Of a stretch of DNA of 64,000 nt, positions 7,623 through 17,300 are shown piece by piece. The stretch lies in assembly GCF_001404985.1 (NCBI RefSeq), contig NZ_JRLF01000012.1:310001-374000 (forward strand), written 5' to 3'. Numbering within the stretch: position 1 is the stretch's first letter; every line of letters starts with the position of its first letter. Source of the DNA: Flavobacterium aquidurense (GTDB lineage Bacteria; Bacteroidota; Bacteroidia; Flavobacteriales; Flavobacteriaceae). A model generated the notes under the pieces. The model was not told the origin of the DNA and made no database searches. It saw only the letters and a list, made by a program, of their open reading frames with translations. The position numbers and the translations under genes were made by a program.

Positions 7623-8627
7623 TTAATCCTGTTCAGCAATCGTAGCTTTATTAAGTTTAAGAACCCTGATCTTTTTATTTGTATTATCAGATAAAAATAA
7701 ACGGTCGTTAAGTTGTGCAACACTTACAATGCTTCCAAAAGGATTTGCTCCCAAAACGTCAGAAACATTTAAACTTGACGTAAAGTTGCGCGCCATAAAC
7801 TGAGCTTTAGGATATATGCGTAAATAATTGACATTTCCCACATTTTCTGATGTAACCGCCCAATCCTTACTAAAAGAAACCGCAATAGGTTTTGCATCAA
7901 AAGCAGATACAACCGGTTTTAATGGTTCAGTAAGAGAAGCTGCCGCATTGGCCTTAATACCCGCAATATCATAATACAAATAGCTTTTTGCATCACGTCC
8001 TGCTACAACCAGATTTCCGGCTTCGACATCCAGGGCATAAACCTGATCAAAACCATTTAAAGTATTTAGCTTCGCAATAGGTTTTAGGTTCCATTCGCTG
8101 GTTTCGGTAATTTGAGAAGTTTCAAAAACTTTTATAGACGTTTCTTTTTCTTTCACGAATACCAATCCGTCTTTTACCACAACCCCAAAAACGTGTACAA
8201 AAGTTTGCCACCATTGTCCGTTACCAACAGTGCTGATTCCGGCATTTGTGTTTTCGTCAATAACAAAAAGTCTTGATTCACGACTTCCTATATAAATCCT
8301 GCCATTATCGACAGCAACAGAAGTAATTTCGCTTAAAGCAATTGTAGTGGTTCCTTTTTTATATTCGGTAATCGTTTTGATATGAGCCAGGGTTACAGCA
8401 TTAAAAACTTCCAGTACATCACCATTAGCCACATATAATTTTTCGTTCGCGATCGTGATTCCTTTAGGATCCAGAGTTCCGGTTCCGTTGCCAATTTGCG
8501 CAGCCGTTATCGATGCTTCATCTGTTGGATATAAATAATCGTAAGTAGTAGGATTACTTTCTGAAGAGTCTTTGCTGCAATTGGTAAACAGACAAAGTAA
8601 TAATAATAAAAACGGTATTTTGCTCAT
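7623..8627 (-). CDS. Lipoprotein, beta-propeller-like, 334 aa
   Basis: The start at 8627 (MSKIPFLLLLL) gives a clean lipoprotein signal with lipobox LFTNC. An upstream in-frame Met at 8651 would overlap the preceding gene and add eight charged residues before the signal, so I reject it. The body is built of repeated beta-strand units such as 'GRIYIGSRESRLFVID', 'GNLVVAGRDAKSYLYYD' and 'NDRLFLSDNTNKKIRVLK', typical of a YncE/NHL-like propeller. It follows the metzincin lipoprotein gene by 14 bp and is presumably co-expressed with it on the outer membrane. Function is unknown; protein or ligand binding is likely. Confidence 0.75.
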   Translation of the reverse strand: MSKIPFLLLLLCLFTNCSKDSSESNPTTYDYLYPTDEASITAAQIGNGTGTLDPKGITIANEKLYVANGDVLEVFNAVTLAHIKTITEYKKGTTTIALSEITSVAVDNGRIYIGSRESRLFVIDENTNAGISTVGNGQWWQTFVHVFGVVVKDGLVFVKEKETSIKVFETSQITETSEWNLKPIAKLNTLNGFDQVYALDVEAGNLVVAGRDAKSYLYYDIAGIKANAAASLTEPLKPVVSAFDAKPIAVSFSKDWAVTSENVGNVNYLRIYPKAQFMARNFTSSLNVSDVLGANPFGSIVSVAQLNDRLFLSDNTNKKIRVLKLNKATIAEQD

Positions 8628-8641
8628 GATAGTTTTGTAGG

Positions 8642-9868
8642 TTATTTCCATTTTCCTTCTTCTTTATATTTTACTAAAAATGGATTTTTGGGATTGATAG
8701 TAAATACAGGTTTTTTATACGTGCCTGTTAAATATCCCGTTTTTGAGTATCCTTTTAATATATCAGGATCCGTAAAAGGAAGATCATTTAAATGAATCAG
8801 GTATTTATAAAAGTTGGTTAACATTTCCTGCTGACCGCCGCCTTCGCCGCTATTGGCTAAATTACTACTGTGATTATAACCACTATGATGTGAATATTCA
8901 TGCGACCAAACCGACATTTCGCCAACCCAGTGTCCGGTTACATAGCTGGATTCCCATTGTGAAGCCAGAGGACCGCCTCCCCAGGCAGAATCTCCGCCAA
9001 CCATTGCCATATTCAAATTTCGGCTGTCGATATAAGTATTATAAGCCTGATCGATTTGCGCTTTGGTAAAATAATCATAAACCCCGTCTTTATCATCAGC
9101 GTTTCCGTGCCAGTTTAAGGCACCGTTTACTGCAGTTCCTGCTGCGGCGGCCTGTTCTCTTTTGTACAAGTCAAAATTCATGAAAGTATCATAATATATA
9201 GGATGACTTATAGCATAAGAGAAATTGATAATCATGGTAATCGCTTCTTTAGCCAAAACAGGGTTCATAGGCAAATATTTTCCATATTCGTTTTTATGGT
9301 ACTGATCGCTAAACTGAACCAATCTCGCCGATTTTATTTTTTTGAATTTGGCAAATAAAGGATCTGTTGATTCTACAGAAAATTCAATCGCTCCGCTAGA
9401 AAAACCGTCAATTTTATCGATAGTAACTGTTTTTCCGTTTTCCAGCATATAATCATGTTTTCCTTCTACTAAAGGAAGCTGATGAAAAGAACGGTGAAAA
9501 GCAGGAACTTTAGAAAACTCATAAATTAAAAAACGCTTGTCGTAGTTGGCTAATTTTGCATAGACTTTTACATCACTAAGCCCAACAGGAGAATAAAGAG
9601 AAACCTGTACAGAATCTTTTCCTTTCTGGAGGATTTGCATCGGTTGGTTTACGCGAAACCAGCGATCTTTATTGTCATACATTCTTGAGGGACTTTCATC
9701 GTCCTCAAACATCGTCATTGGTTTATTTTCTGCCGGTAAATTCGTAGCATCAATAATAGCCAGATAATCTGGTTTGTAACCGTCTCCTTTTGAGTCGTCA
9801 TCACTGCAGCCAACAATTACGCTGGCGAGAATAACAAAAGGGAATACATAAGAAAGGATTTTTTTCAT
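8642..9868 (-). CDS. Lipoprotein with metzincin-type zinc-protease motif
   Basis: A 408-residue lipoprotein with signal MKKILSYVFPFVILASVIVGC, the lipid-bearing Cys being residue 21. The motif HEYSHHSGYNH at 323-333 fits HExxHxxGxxH, the zinc site of metzincins, with Glu324 as the catalytic base. The upstream 300 residues look like one or two beta-rich domains. The glycine-rich 'GEGGGQQEML' after the site could contribute the Met-turn. It is the first gene of a two-gene operon with a beta-propeller lipoprotein. It probably acts at the cell surface on proteins or peptides. The exact family is not certain. Confidence 0.75.
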   Translation of the reverse strand: MKKILSYVFPFVILASVIVGCSDDDSKGDGYKPDYLAIIDATNLPAENKPMTMFEDDESPSRMYDNKDRWFRVNQPMQILQKGKDSVQVSLYSPVGLSDVKVYAKLANYDKRFLIYEFSKVPAFHRSFHQLPLVEGKHDYMLENGKTVTIDKIDGFSSGAIEFSVESTDPLFAKFKKIKSARLVQFSDQYHKNEYGKYLPMNPVLAKEAITMIINFSYAISHPIYYDTFMNFDLYKREQAAAAGTAVNGALNWHGNADDKDGVYDYFTKAQIDQAYNTYIDSRNLNMAMVGGDSAWGGGPLASQWESSYVTGHWVGEMSVWSHEYSHHSGYNHSSNLANSGEGGGQQEMLTNFYKYLIHLNDLPFTDPDILKGYSKTGYLTGTYKKPVFTINPKNPFLVKYKEEGKWK

Positions 9869-10020
9869 AGGTTTTGTAAGTAAAATTTGGGGTTTGTTTG
9901 TGAAAGCGCAAAACTATCAATATCATTATTAAAAACAAGTGTATTGACAAGAATTTGCTGTTTTAATTTGTTGTAAAAGTAAGTTTTTTTAGATTTTTTT
10001 ATTGTAAAAATATTTTTATT

Positions 10021-10965
10021 CTAGTAATCAAAACGTTTAAAGGCTTCGATTGCTTCGTATTCTGCCAATCCTAAATCATCGTATAAAATGGCGGTATTTT
10101 TGTTACGGTCTTCGGCTCTCACCCAGAATTCCCTGGAGTCATTTCCCTGAAACATTACCCTGTCTTTTTGGGACTGGTGGTATAAAATTGCGTGACGTTT
10201 CAAGAGTACTTCTGATGGGGAAAGCGGAACGGCCATATCAATTTCGTGAATGTCCCATTCATGCCATGCTCCTCTGTACAGCCATAACCAGCAATCATCC
10301 ATGTATTTCTCCGGTTTTAATTGTTTCATGGCAGCAAAAATCGCATTCAGGCAAACTTCGTGCGTTCCGTGCGGATCTGCCAGATCTCCTGCTGCAAAAA
10401 CCTGATGTGGTTTTATTTTGGCAATAATATCCTTTACAATGGCAATATCTTCAGCGCCTAACGGGTTTTTCTTAACCTGTCCGGTTTCATAAAACGGAAG
10501 GTCCAAAAAGTGGGTATTCTCATCTTTCAGTCCAATATATCTTGTCGCTGCATAAGATTCCCTTCTTCTTATCAGTCCTTTTAGTTTTCTCACTTCAAGA
10601 GAATCAATCTGGTTTTCTGATTTGTTATTCAAAAATTCAATTACCGATGCAAAGTTGATTTGTGTTGCAGCGTCGCCAACAAAATCCTTTGCTACCTCAG
10701 CAAATTTTAATGCCTCGTCGTCTGTAACGGCTATATTTCCGGAGGTTTGATATACAACATGTACATCATGGCCCTGTTTTATCAATTTTGAAAAAGTTCC
10801 TCCCATAGAAATCACATCATCATCAGGATGCGGACTAAATAGGATCACTCGTTTTTTTGCAGGATTGGCTCTTTCGGGACGATGCGAATCATCTGTATTG
10901 GGTTTTCCAATCATCTGTATTGGGTTTTCCACCCGGCCATCCTGTGATGGTATGCTGCAGTACAT
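10021..10965 (-). CDS. PIG-L/LmbE-type deacetylase half of a broken NagB fusion
   Basis: From about residue 36 this reads KKRVILFSPHPDDDVISMGG, the PIG-L/LmbE zinc motif (P/AHPDD). The rest fits that family, with 'DPHGTHEVC' (the HxxH-like second site) and 'HAILYHQSQKD'. In Bacteroidota this domain is normally fused behind glucosamine-6-phosphate deaminase. Here it lies in another frame because of a 22-bp tandem duplication at 10887-10930. The first residues (MYCSIPSQDGRVENP) are an out-of-frame reading of the NagB end. If translated separately it might start at the Met at 10914. Whether it is made is unknown, and annotating it with the upstream half as one frameshifted gene (10021-11989) is equally fair. 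Confidence 0.7.
   Translation of the reverse strand: MYCSIPSQDGRVENPIQMIGKPNTDDSHRPERANPAKKRVILFSPHPDDDVISMGGTFSKLIKQGHDVHVVYQTSGNIAVTDDEALKFAEVAKDFVGDAATQINFASVIEFLNNKSENQIDSLEVRKLKGLIRRRESYAATRYIGLKDENTHFLDLPFYETGQVKKNPLGAEDIAIVKDIIAKIKPHQVFAAGDLADPHGTHEVCLNAIFAAMKQLKPEKYMDDCWLWLYRGAWHEWDIHEIDMAVPLSPSEVLLKRHAILYHQSQKDRVMFQGNDSREFWVRAEDRNKNTAILYDDLGLAEYEAIEAFKRFDY
10887..10930 (-). repeat. 22-bp perfect tandem duplication that shifts the nagB frame
   Basis: Bases 10887-10908 and 10909-10930 are identical 22-mers. Because 22 is not a multiple of three, the second copy throws the NagB frame into a stop after GKPNTDDWKTQYR. Removing one copy restores GKPNTDDSHRPERANPAKK, joining deaminase and PIG-L domains into one chain of about 640 residues. 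Confidence 0.9.
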
Positions 10966-11989
10966 TGAACATGTTGATGTTCAGGTCATAAGCAGAACCT
11001 TCCTGCGCCAAAAGATCAGACATTCCGTTGTTGTTGTAATCTCTGTCTGTTAATTTTAAGATCGACTGTTTTGTTTTTTGGCACAACCAAACAATCGCTT
11101 TGCTTTTTAATTCCTGTGTCCAGATGCATTCTCCTACCAACCACGGTGTTTTAAAACGTGTTAATTCTGATGCTGCAGACTGGTCCAATACAAAGGTTGC
11201 ATTGGCATGATTTTGTAAAAATGTAGCCGGAACTTCTGAACTGATATCCCCCTGAATGGTTCTCTTGATGATATCGGCTTTGTTCTGTCCCCAAGCCATA
11301 AGTACGATTCTCTTGGATCTCATAATGGTAGAAACCCCCATGGTAATCGCTCTTTTAGGAACGTTATCGATACCATTAAAATCTGATGATGCGTCTACTC
11401 TTGTAATGTGGTCCAGTGTAATGATTCGGGTTCCTGAATTCACGTGTGATCCCGGTTCGTTGAAACCTACGTGTCCGGTACGGCCAATTCCCAGTAACTG
11501 AAAATCAAGTCCACCGGCGTTTTTAATATTCATTTCATAGTCGATGCAATATTGGTTGAGTTCCTCAATGGCAACGGTTCCGTCGGGAACATTCACGTTC
11601 TCGGGCTTGATGTCGATATGGTTAAAAAGGTGCTGGTGCATGAAATAATGATAGCTCTGATTGTTCTCCCTGCTCATTGGATAATATTCATCCAGATTAA
11701 AAGTGACCACATTGCTAAAACTAAGGCCTTCTTCTTTGTGCATTCTCACTAATTCCTCATAAACTTTTATAGGAGAAGAACCTGTGGCTAAACCCAATAC
11801 GCAAGATTTTCCTTTCTCTTGTTTAGATCTAATTAATTGCGCGATTTCCTGCGCTACAATTACTGAAGCTTCTGCTGAATTTTTGAAGATTTCATTGTGG
11901 ATTTTCTCAAATCTGGTCTCTTCAAATTTTCCCGCGCTTTTATAGCTGATATCAGGTTTTATTTCTAAATCAGTTTCCATTTTATTCAT
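10889..11989 (-). CDS. nagB: Glucosamine-6-phosphate deaminase (N-terminal half of a NagB/PIG-L fusion, truncated)
   Basis: This enzyme converts glucosamine-6-phosphate to fructose-6-phosphate and ammonia, the last committed step of sialic acid and GlcNAc breakdown. Family motifs are clear: LATGSSPIKVYEELV (phosphate loop), NLDEYYPM, GIGRTGHVGFNEPGS and TMGVSTIMRSKRIVLMAWG. After an N-terminal extension the catalytic domain fills about residues 40-330. The frame ends early, just inside the linker to a PIG-L domain, because of the tandem duplication. The deaminase domain itself is intact and may stay active. It stands just downstream of the EamA-nagA-sialidase gene group, about 285 bp beyond it. 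Confidence 0.85.
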   Translation of the reverse strand: MNKMETDLEIKPDISYKSAGKFEETRFEKIHNEIFKNSAEASVIVAQEIAQLIRSKQEKGKSCVLGLATGSSPIKVYEELVRMHKEEGLSFSNVVTFNLDEYYPMSRENNQSYHYFMHQHLFNHIDIKPENVNVPDGTVAIEELNQYCIDYEMNIKNAGGLDFQLLGIGRTGHVGFNEPGSHVNSGTRIITLDHITRVDASSDFNGIDNVPKRAITMGVSTIMRSKRIVLMAWGQNKADIIKRTIQGDISSEVPATFLQNHANATFVLDQSAASELTRFKTPWLVGECIWTQELKSKAIVWLCQKTKQSILKLTDRDYNNNGMSDLLAQEGSAYDLNINMFNVLQHTITGWPGGKPNTDDWKTQYR

Positions 11990-12059
11990 TTTATTTGGTT
12001 AAATTATTTTATTACTATTGATGTTTTAATGCATATTCTCAACAATTATCAGAATGGAG

Positions 12060-12262
12060 AATTGAATGATTTTGTTTCTCACAGATTTGGCAGATTGCTT
12101 CGCCTGTTCACTATCGTTCGAGTGAGCAGATTTAATTAAAATTAATTTGCGAATATCTGCTTAAATCATTTTAAATCTGCGTGAAAAATGTTTTAGCTGC
12201 TCTCGATAACTATCAGATTAAAGGATCAAATAGATTTAAAAATGAAATCTGCGAGAGAGAAT
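12060..12262. repeat. Intergenic 'cagattt ... aaatctgcg' repeat block
   Basis: The gap between nagB and the EamA gene is filled with imperfect inverted sequence (TTTGGCAGATTGCTTCGCC, AATATCTGCTTAAATC, AAATCTGCGTGAAAAATG). Related pieces occur at about 7450-7510, 20420-20520 and 24350-24365. It is non-coding and palindromic in character. Confidence 0.45.
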
Positions 12263-12273
12263 TTATGCTCACT

Positions 12274-13188
12274 TCATGTTTTTATTTTTTTATCAGAAGA
12301 AAGCGTGGCATACAATCCAATTATAACAAATACAACCCCAAAAAGGGTGTATAAAGTTAGAGGTTCGTTTACCATAAAATAGGCAATTATAAATCCGAAA
12401 ATCGGACATAAAAAAAGCCAGTACGAAGCTTTGATCGGATTGATTTTTAATAGGTACAGCCAAAACTGAACTGCACCAATAGAAACCGCAATTGCCAGCC
12501 AGGAAGTCGAAAACCAGAAATTGGTGTCGAAAATATTTTTATCAGATTCATACGTTAAAAATAAAACCGGAAGCAGAAACACAGCCCCAATAATGGTTTG
12601 CCACCCATTTATGGTAAGAATATGCAGTCCGTTCCAGTTTTGTTTAGAGTAATAAATCGTTCCTACTGAATATGCAATCATACTTGTAACTAAAATAAGT
12701 ATGCCGCCTGGGGTTGCAAAACTGCTTTGTAATAAAGGATAAGCCGCCAGAAATACACCTGTAAAACAAAGAATCAAACTAAGAATGTTTTTGAATCTGA
12801 TTTTGTGCGATAACCAAATAGCCGAGATCAAAACAATAAAAACAGGATTAGTCGCTACAGCCAGACTCCCCAAACCGGCAGATACTTTTTGCATGGCAAT
12901 GACATACAATCCCAAATAAAAAGTAATATTGAACAAACCGTAAATACTGATCTGAACCCATTCTTTTTTTTGTGGAAAACGTTTTGCCATCACGATATGT
13001 GAAAGAATAAGCATAATGCTCCCGGCTATCATAAACCTGAAAATAGAAATCACAAAAGGTTGCGCGGCATGTAACCCAATTTTGGTTGCTGTTGAAGCAG
13101 AAGCCCATAAAAAAGCAAACAATATTCCGGCAATAATGATTTTAAATTCTTTGATTTTAGTAGTAATCGGGAGCATTTTTTCTTTCAT
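12274..13188 (-). CDS. EamA/DMT-family permease
   Basis: A 304-residue inner-membrane protein with ten predicted helices in two EamA repeats (about 15-150 and 160-298). The first repeat contains 'LWASASTATKIGLHAAQPFVISIFRF', a typical DMT opening. It follows nagA by 4 bp, so the two are translated from one message. Its place in the operon suggests import or export of an amino sugar or a breakdown product, but the substrate of such permeases cannot be read from sequence. Confidence 0.85.
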   Translation of the reverse strand: MKEKMLPITTKIKEFKIIIAGILFAFLWASASTATKIGLHAAQPFVISIFRFMIAGSIMLILSHIVMAKRFPQKKEWVQISIYGLFNITFYLGLYVIAMQKVSAGLGSLAVATNPVFIVLISAIWLSHKIRFKNILSLILCFTGVFLAAYPLLQSSFATPGGILILVTSMIAYSVGTIYYSKQNWNGLHILTINGWQTIIGAVFLLPVLFLTYESDKNIFDTNFWFSTSWLAIAVSIGAVQFWLYLLKINPIKASYWLFLCPIFGFIIAYFMVNEPLTLYTLFGVVFVIIGLYATLSSDKKIKT

Positions 13189-13192
13189 CTTT

Positions 13193-14332
13193 TTATGAAA
13201 TAAAGGTTGATGTTTTAGAAAAATTCAAAGTTTCAATTTCAGATAAATCATCATTAAACTGTACAAAACTTGCCGGAAAACCAGCCTTTATTTTTCCGAA
13301 TTTATCTTCTAAACCAATCGCACTTGCAACACGCGAAGTTGCCATTTTTATCGCTTCATCTGCAGAAACTCCTAAATGGTTGTACGCATTCTGAACGGCT
13401 TCTAACATCGAGATTGTGGCTCCGGCAAGATTGCCATCGTCATTTCTATAAAAGCCATTGTCAAGATGTGCATCAAAATTATCCCATTTAAAGTTGGCTA
13501 CTTTTCGGCCTAAAAACGTCGCATCGCTAATCAAAAAGAATTTATCCTGTTTGAGTCTGTAAGCTAATTTTGCGGCTGCATAATCGCAATGTGCACCATC
13601 TAAAATAACGGGAGCATACACATTTTCGTTTTCAAAAACAGCTCCCACCAATCCCGGTTCACGGTGTCCAAATTGCGTCATCGCATTAAATAAATGGGTG
13701 ACGAGTTTTATCCCTTTCGAAAAATAAACCTGAGCTTCTTTGTGTGTCACGGTCGAATGCCCAATTGAGATTTGAATATCACTTTCGAGCAGCATATTCA
13801 GCTGCTCTTCAGTGAAACATTCCGGTGCAATAGTAATAACTTTTATAACATCTTTTCCAACTCTGATAATTTCTTCAAGCTCTGCATTCGTTGGTTTACG
13901 AACCTGATCAATACTGTGTGCGCCACGTTTTAAGGGATTCATAAACGGTCCTTCCAAATGCATTCCGATTACGCCATTATCATGCTTTTTCATGTAATTA
14001 CGAACGGCTTCGATTCCCTCAAGGATTGTTTCATGCGAGGACGAAATCAAACACGGAAGCACATGAGTAGTTCCGTATTTTAAACTCGCATCATAAATAT
14101 CCTGAATCGTTTCTTCGGTAGGAACCTGACTGAAATAAAGTTTTTCACCACCATTGATCTGAATATCGATAAAGCCTGCAGCAACATGTTTTCCTTTTAA
14201 ATCAATCGTTTCAATATCATTTGGAATTTCTTTCTGAACGGAAAGAATTGTTCCGTTTTCGATAATAATGACTCCGTTGGTAATGATTTCATCACCAGTG
14301 TGCACAGTCGTATTGATAATCGCTTGTTTCAT
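13193..14332 (-). CDS. nagA: N-acetylglucosamine-6-phosphate deacetylase
   Basis: A 379-residue amidohydrolase that removes acetate from GlcNAc-6-phosphate, feeding NagB. The metal-site motifs are in order: DIQINGGE near residue 56, MHLEGPF near 123 (metal-binding Glu), GHST near 192, THLFNAM near 212 with the substrate-binding His-Asn, LDGAHCD near 245 and the catalytic SDA near 270. Length is normal for the family. It starts 9 bp after the sialidase stop and ends 4 bp before the EamA gene, so it is in one operon with both. Confidence 0.95.
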   Translation of the reverse strand: MKQAIINTTVHTGDEIITNGVIIIENGTILSVQKEIPNDIETIDLKGKHVAAGFIDIQINGGEKLYFSQVPTEETIQDIYDASLKYGTTHVLPCLISSSHETILEGIEAVRNYMKKHDNGVIGMHLEGPFMNPLKRGAHSIDQVRKPTNAELEEIIRVGKDVIKVITIAPECFTEEQLNMLLESDIQISIGHSTVTHKEAQVYFSKGIKLVTHLFNAMTQFGHREPGLVGAVFENENVYAPVILDGAHCDYAAAKLAYRLKQDKFFLISDATFLGRKVANFKWDNFDAHLDNGFYRNDDGNLAGATISMLEAVQNAYNHLGVSADEAIKMATSRVASAIGLEDKFGKIKAGFPASFVQFNDDLSEIETLNFSKTSTFIS

Positions 14333-14341
14333 TTTTTAATT

Positions 14342-17300
14342 TTATTTCTTAATTATTTTACGGCTAAGTGTTGTTTCTGAATCACTAATTTGTAAAAGAT
14401 AAATCCCACTTGTTTTATTTCCTAAAGAGAAGGTTTTACTCGTTTCTGAATTACTAAGTGTTGTCTTTTGAATTACTTTTCCTGAAACATCCACTATTTT
14501 TATTGTAACGTTTCCTTTTGCATTATTAATGGTAATATTAAAGATATCACTTGTTGGATTTGGTTCTGCCAAAACATTAAATTTTGAATCAATATCATAA
14601 TCTGATGTTTTCTTTGTTGAAAGTGCTGAATACGCACTTACGGGATAATCATTAAAAGTAAGAGCACCAATACCTTTTGTATTTGTTAAATAAGGACCAG
14701 CATAAATGCCCGAATTGTCGTTATACATACTATTAGATAAATAAGAGATTTTTTGAGCAGAACTTGATGTTGCCAAATCTAAAGTTACAGTATTCCCGGT
14801 AATTGATAATGAAGCTATTTTACCTGAAATACCATCCAGATAGAAGTAGTCTTTTAGAGCATAACTTGCTACATTACTTTGGGCAATTAAATTATTATTA
14901 TCAAAAATTAATTTAATCTGAGTTTTGTCACTTTTACTAAAATAAGCGTCTATAATGTTTGGAGCCAACGGATTTTCTGTAAAAGATACCTCATAAAGAT
15001 CTTTTTCGACTACATACGAAACGCGTTCTCCCATTGTTTTATAACCCTGTAATCCGTAATGGCAGTAAGGAGATTCATTTCCGTCCCCGGATTGCATCGC
15101 AGGAGTTCCCACCATAGGAAAAACGGTAATATCATTATGTAATTGTGGCAAAGTACGTTGCCATTCGCGCATTTTAGCCTGATTTACACTGGCAGCTCCA
15201 TAACATGAATTTAGATTGGTCTGAAAAACATATACTTTTGCAAGAGCCGGATAATCAGCTTTCCAGTTGTTGTACATCGTTTCAAAGTTTGTTGGATAAT
15301 TGGTAAATGTTCCATCTGCATTTTTCTCTCCCTGATGCCAAAAAACAGCTTTAATATCGTTCTGAAGACCTGCTTTTTGCACTCTGTATAAAGTACGGCC
15401 GTATACAGTTGACAAATCTAAACGGTTTGTGGAACTTGGGATATTTTGCTCGATTGTACTGGAACCTGCACCTCCGTTAATTACACAAATCGGAATTTGT
15501 AATTCAGCAGATAATTTATCCATCATCTCTAATCCCCAAACGCCTACCATATAAGGTCCTGCAAAATAAGTAGGGTTCGCAGAACTTATCGCTCCGGTTT
15601 GATTCGCTTGTGCCAATCCCCATGATTGTTGAGTTGCGTCACTGGTATTGTAAGTATCATAATTAGTGTTGCCGGTTTGAATACCGTAACTTCTTAAAAA
15701 CGGATTGGTGAAAGTATATCCCGGACGTGTAGGATGAGAATTAGATTGTCCCATAATCACGAATGAATCTCCGGCAACCAAATCTTTTCTTTCTGTTATT
15801 ACTTTTTTATTTCCAAGCAAATCAATCGTGCTTACAATAATCTTATATTGTGCTAATTCTGATTTAATAGTTCCGGATAAATCAAATGAAGCGCTTCCGT
15901 TAGCATAATCTAATTTTTGATTTACTGATTTTAGAAAAGTATCATTACGATAAAAATCGACTGTAATAGTATTTAAATTCTGAATTTGTGTTGTTCCTAC
16001 CACTTTTACAGTTGCGTTATTATTACTGTTTCTGGCATAAAATTGCAAATCCTGAGGTATTGATGAAAAGGTAACCGCACTATTTGGAGCTGTGTACGTA
16101 TCAGCACCATTGGTTAGCCAATTCAGACTAAAGCGAACAAAATACATTTGATACGTTGAACTTTCGCCATTTTCATAATAAATACCAATAGTTCCATCAG
16201 GCAATATCGTTAAACTTGAATATGCCGAAGCTCTTGTAAAAATAGTTTTTGGCGATCCCCAAGTTGTTCCTTCATCGGTACTTAGTTGCACACTCACATT
16301 TTTTCGGCTTCCGGAAAACGGAATAGAATGTAATAATCTGTTTTTGTCATAACCATCAAGGGTAGAAGTATAGCGAATAAAGTCACCATCGCAATTAGGG
16401 TCAGATATACTTGTCTGATTGTAAGCCGTTCCCCAGGTTGCGCCTTTATCTGTAGAAACATTAAAACGACGTGTTCCCGGATTACGAATACTCATCATGA
16501 TATTTCCATTGTTTAACTCTACAACTTTGGCTTCATCGCCGTCTATTTCTGCTCTTCCTGTCGATGCCGTCCAGGTAACTCCGTGATCAGCACTTGTAAT
16601 CATGTAATTGCTTATTCGTTCTGTTCCTGAAACATTTTCGCGTACAGCAATTGCGGCAACAATTTTTCCGTCACGCAATTGATGTGCTCTTCCTGAAGCT
16701 ACAAATAAGCCTTTCCAGCCTGGATTTGGTCCATAAATTTGACTTGTGATGTCAACGGGAGTTCCCCATGTTACACCGTTATCTGTACTGTGAATTACCA
16801 GAACTTTGGCTGGTGCTGCATTTGTAGAAGCAAAAAAGCCTTTCTCAGCAGAAACCAAACATAATAATTCACCGGTAGTTTTATCTAAAACCAAAGCGGC
16901 ATCGCCTGCTCCGGTTGAAGCTCCAAAATTGGCAATGGTTACAGGTGCAGACCATGTTTTTCCGTTATCTGTGCTACGACGAACTACAGGATCTATTTTG
17001 GCAGCCAAATCTCCGGCGCCGTTCCATCTTTTATCTGTTACTGTTACCAATGAACCATCGGCAGCAGTTATAATTGCGGGAATACGATAACTAGCAGAAC
17101 CTGCATCTCCGGGCGTGAACAATAATGTATTCGCTAATAAAACAACACGGTTTCCTGAAACGGTATTTGATGTTGTATTATACGTAATGCTGTTTGCGAC
17201 GATCGATTCGCAGGTTGCATCTAATAAATTTCCTTCTGTGGCTGTCGCCGAAACATCATACGTAATCCAAAAATAATTATCTCCGTTTACTAATGCCTTT

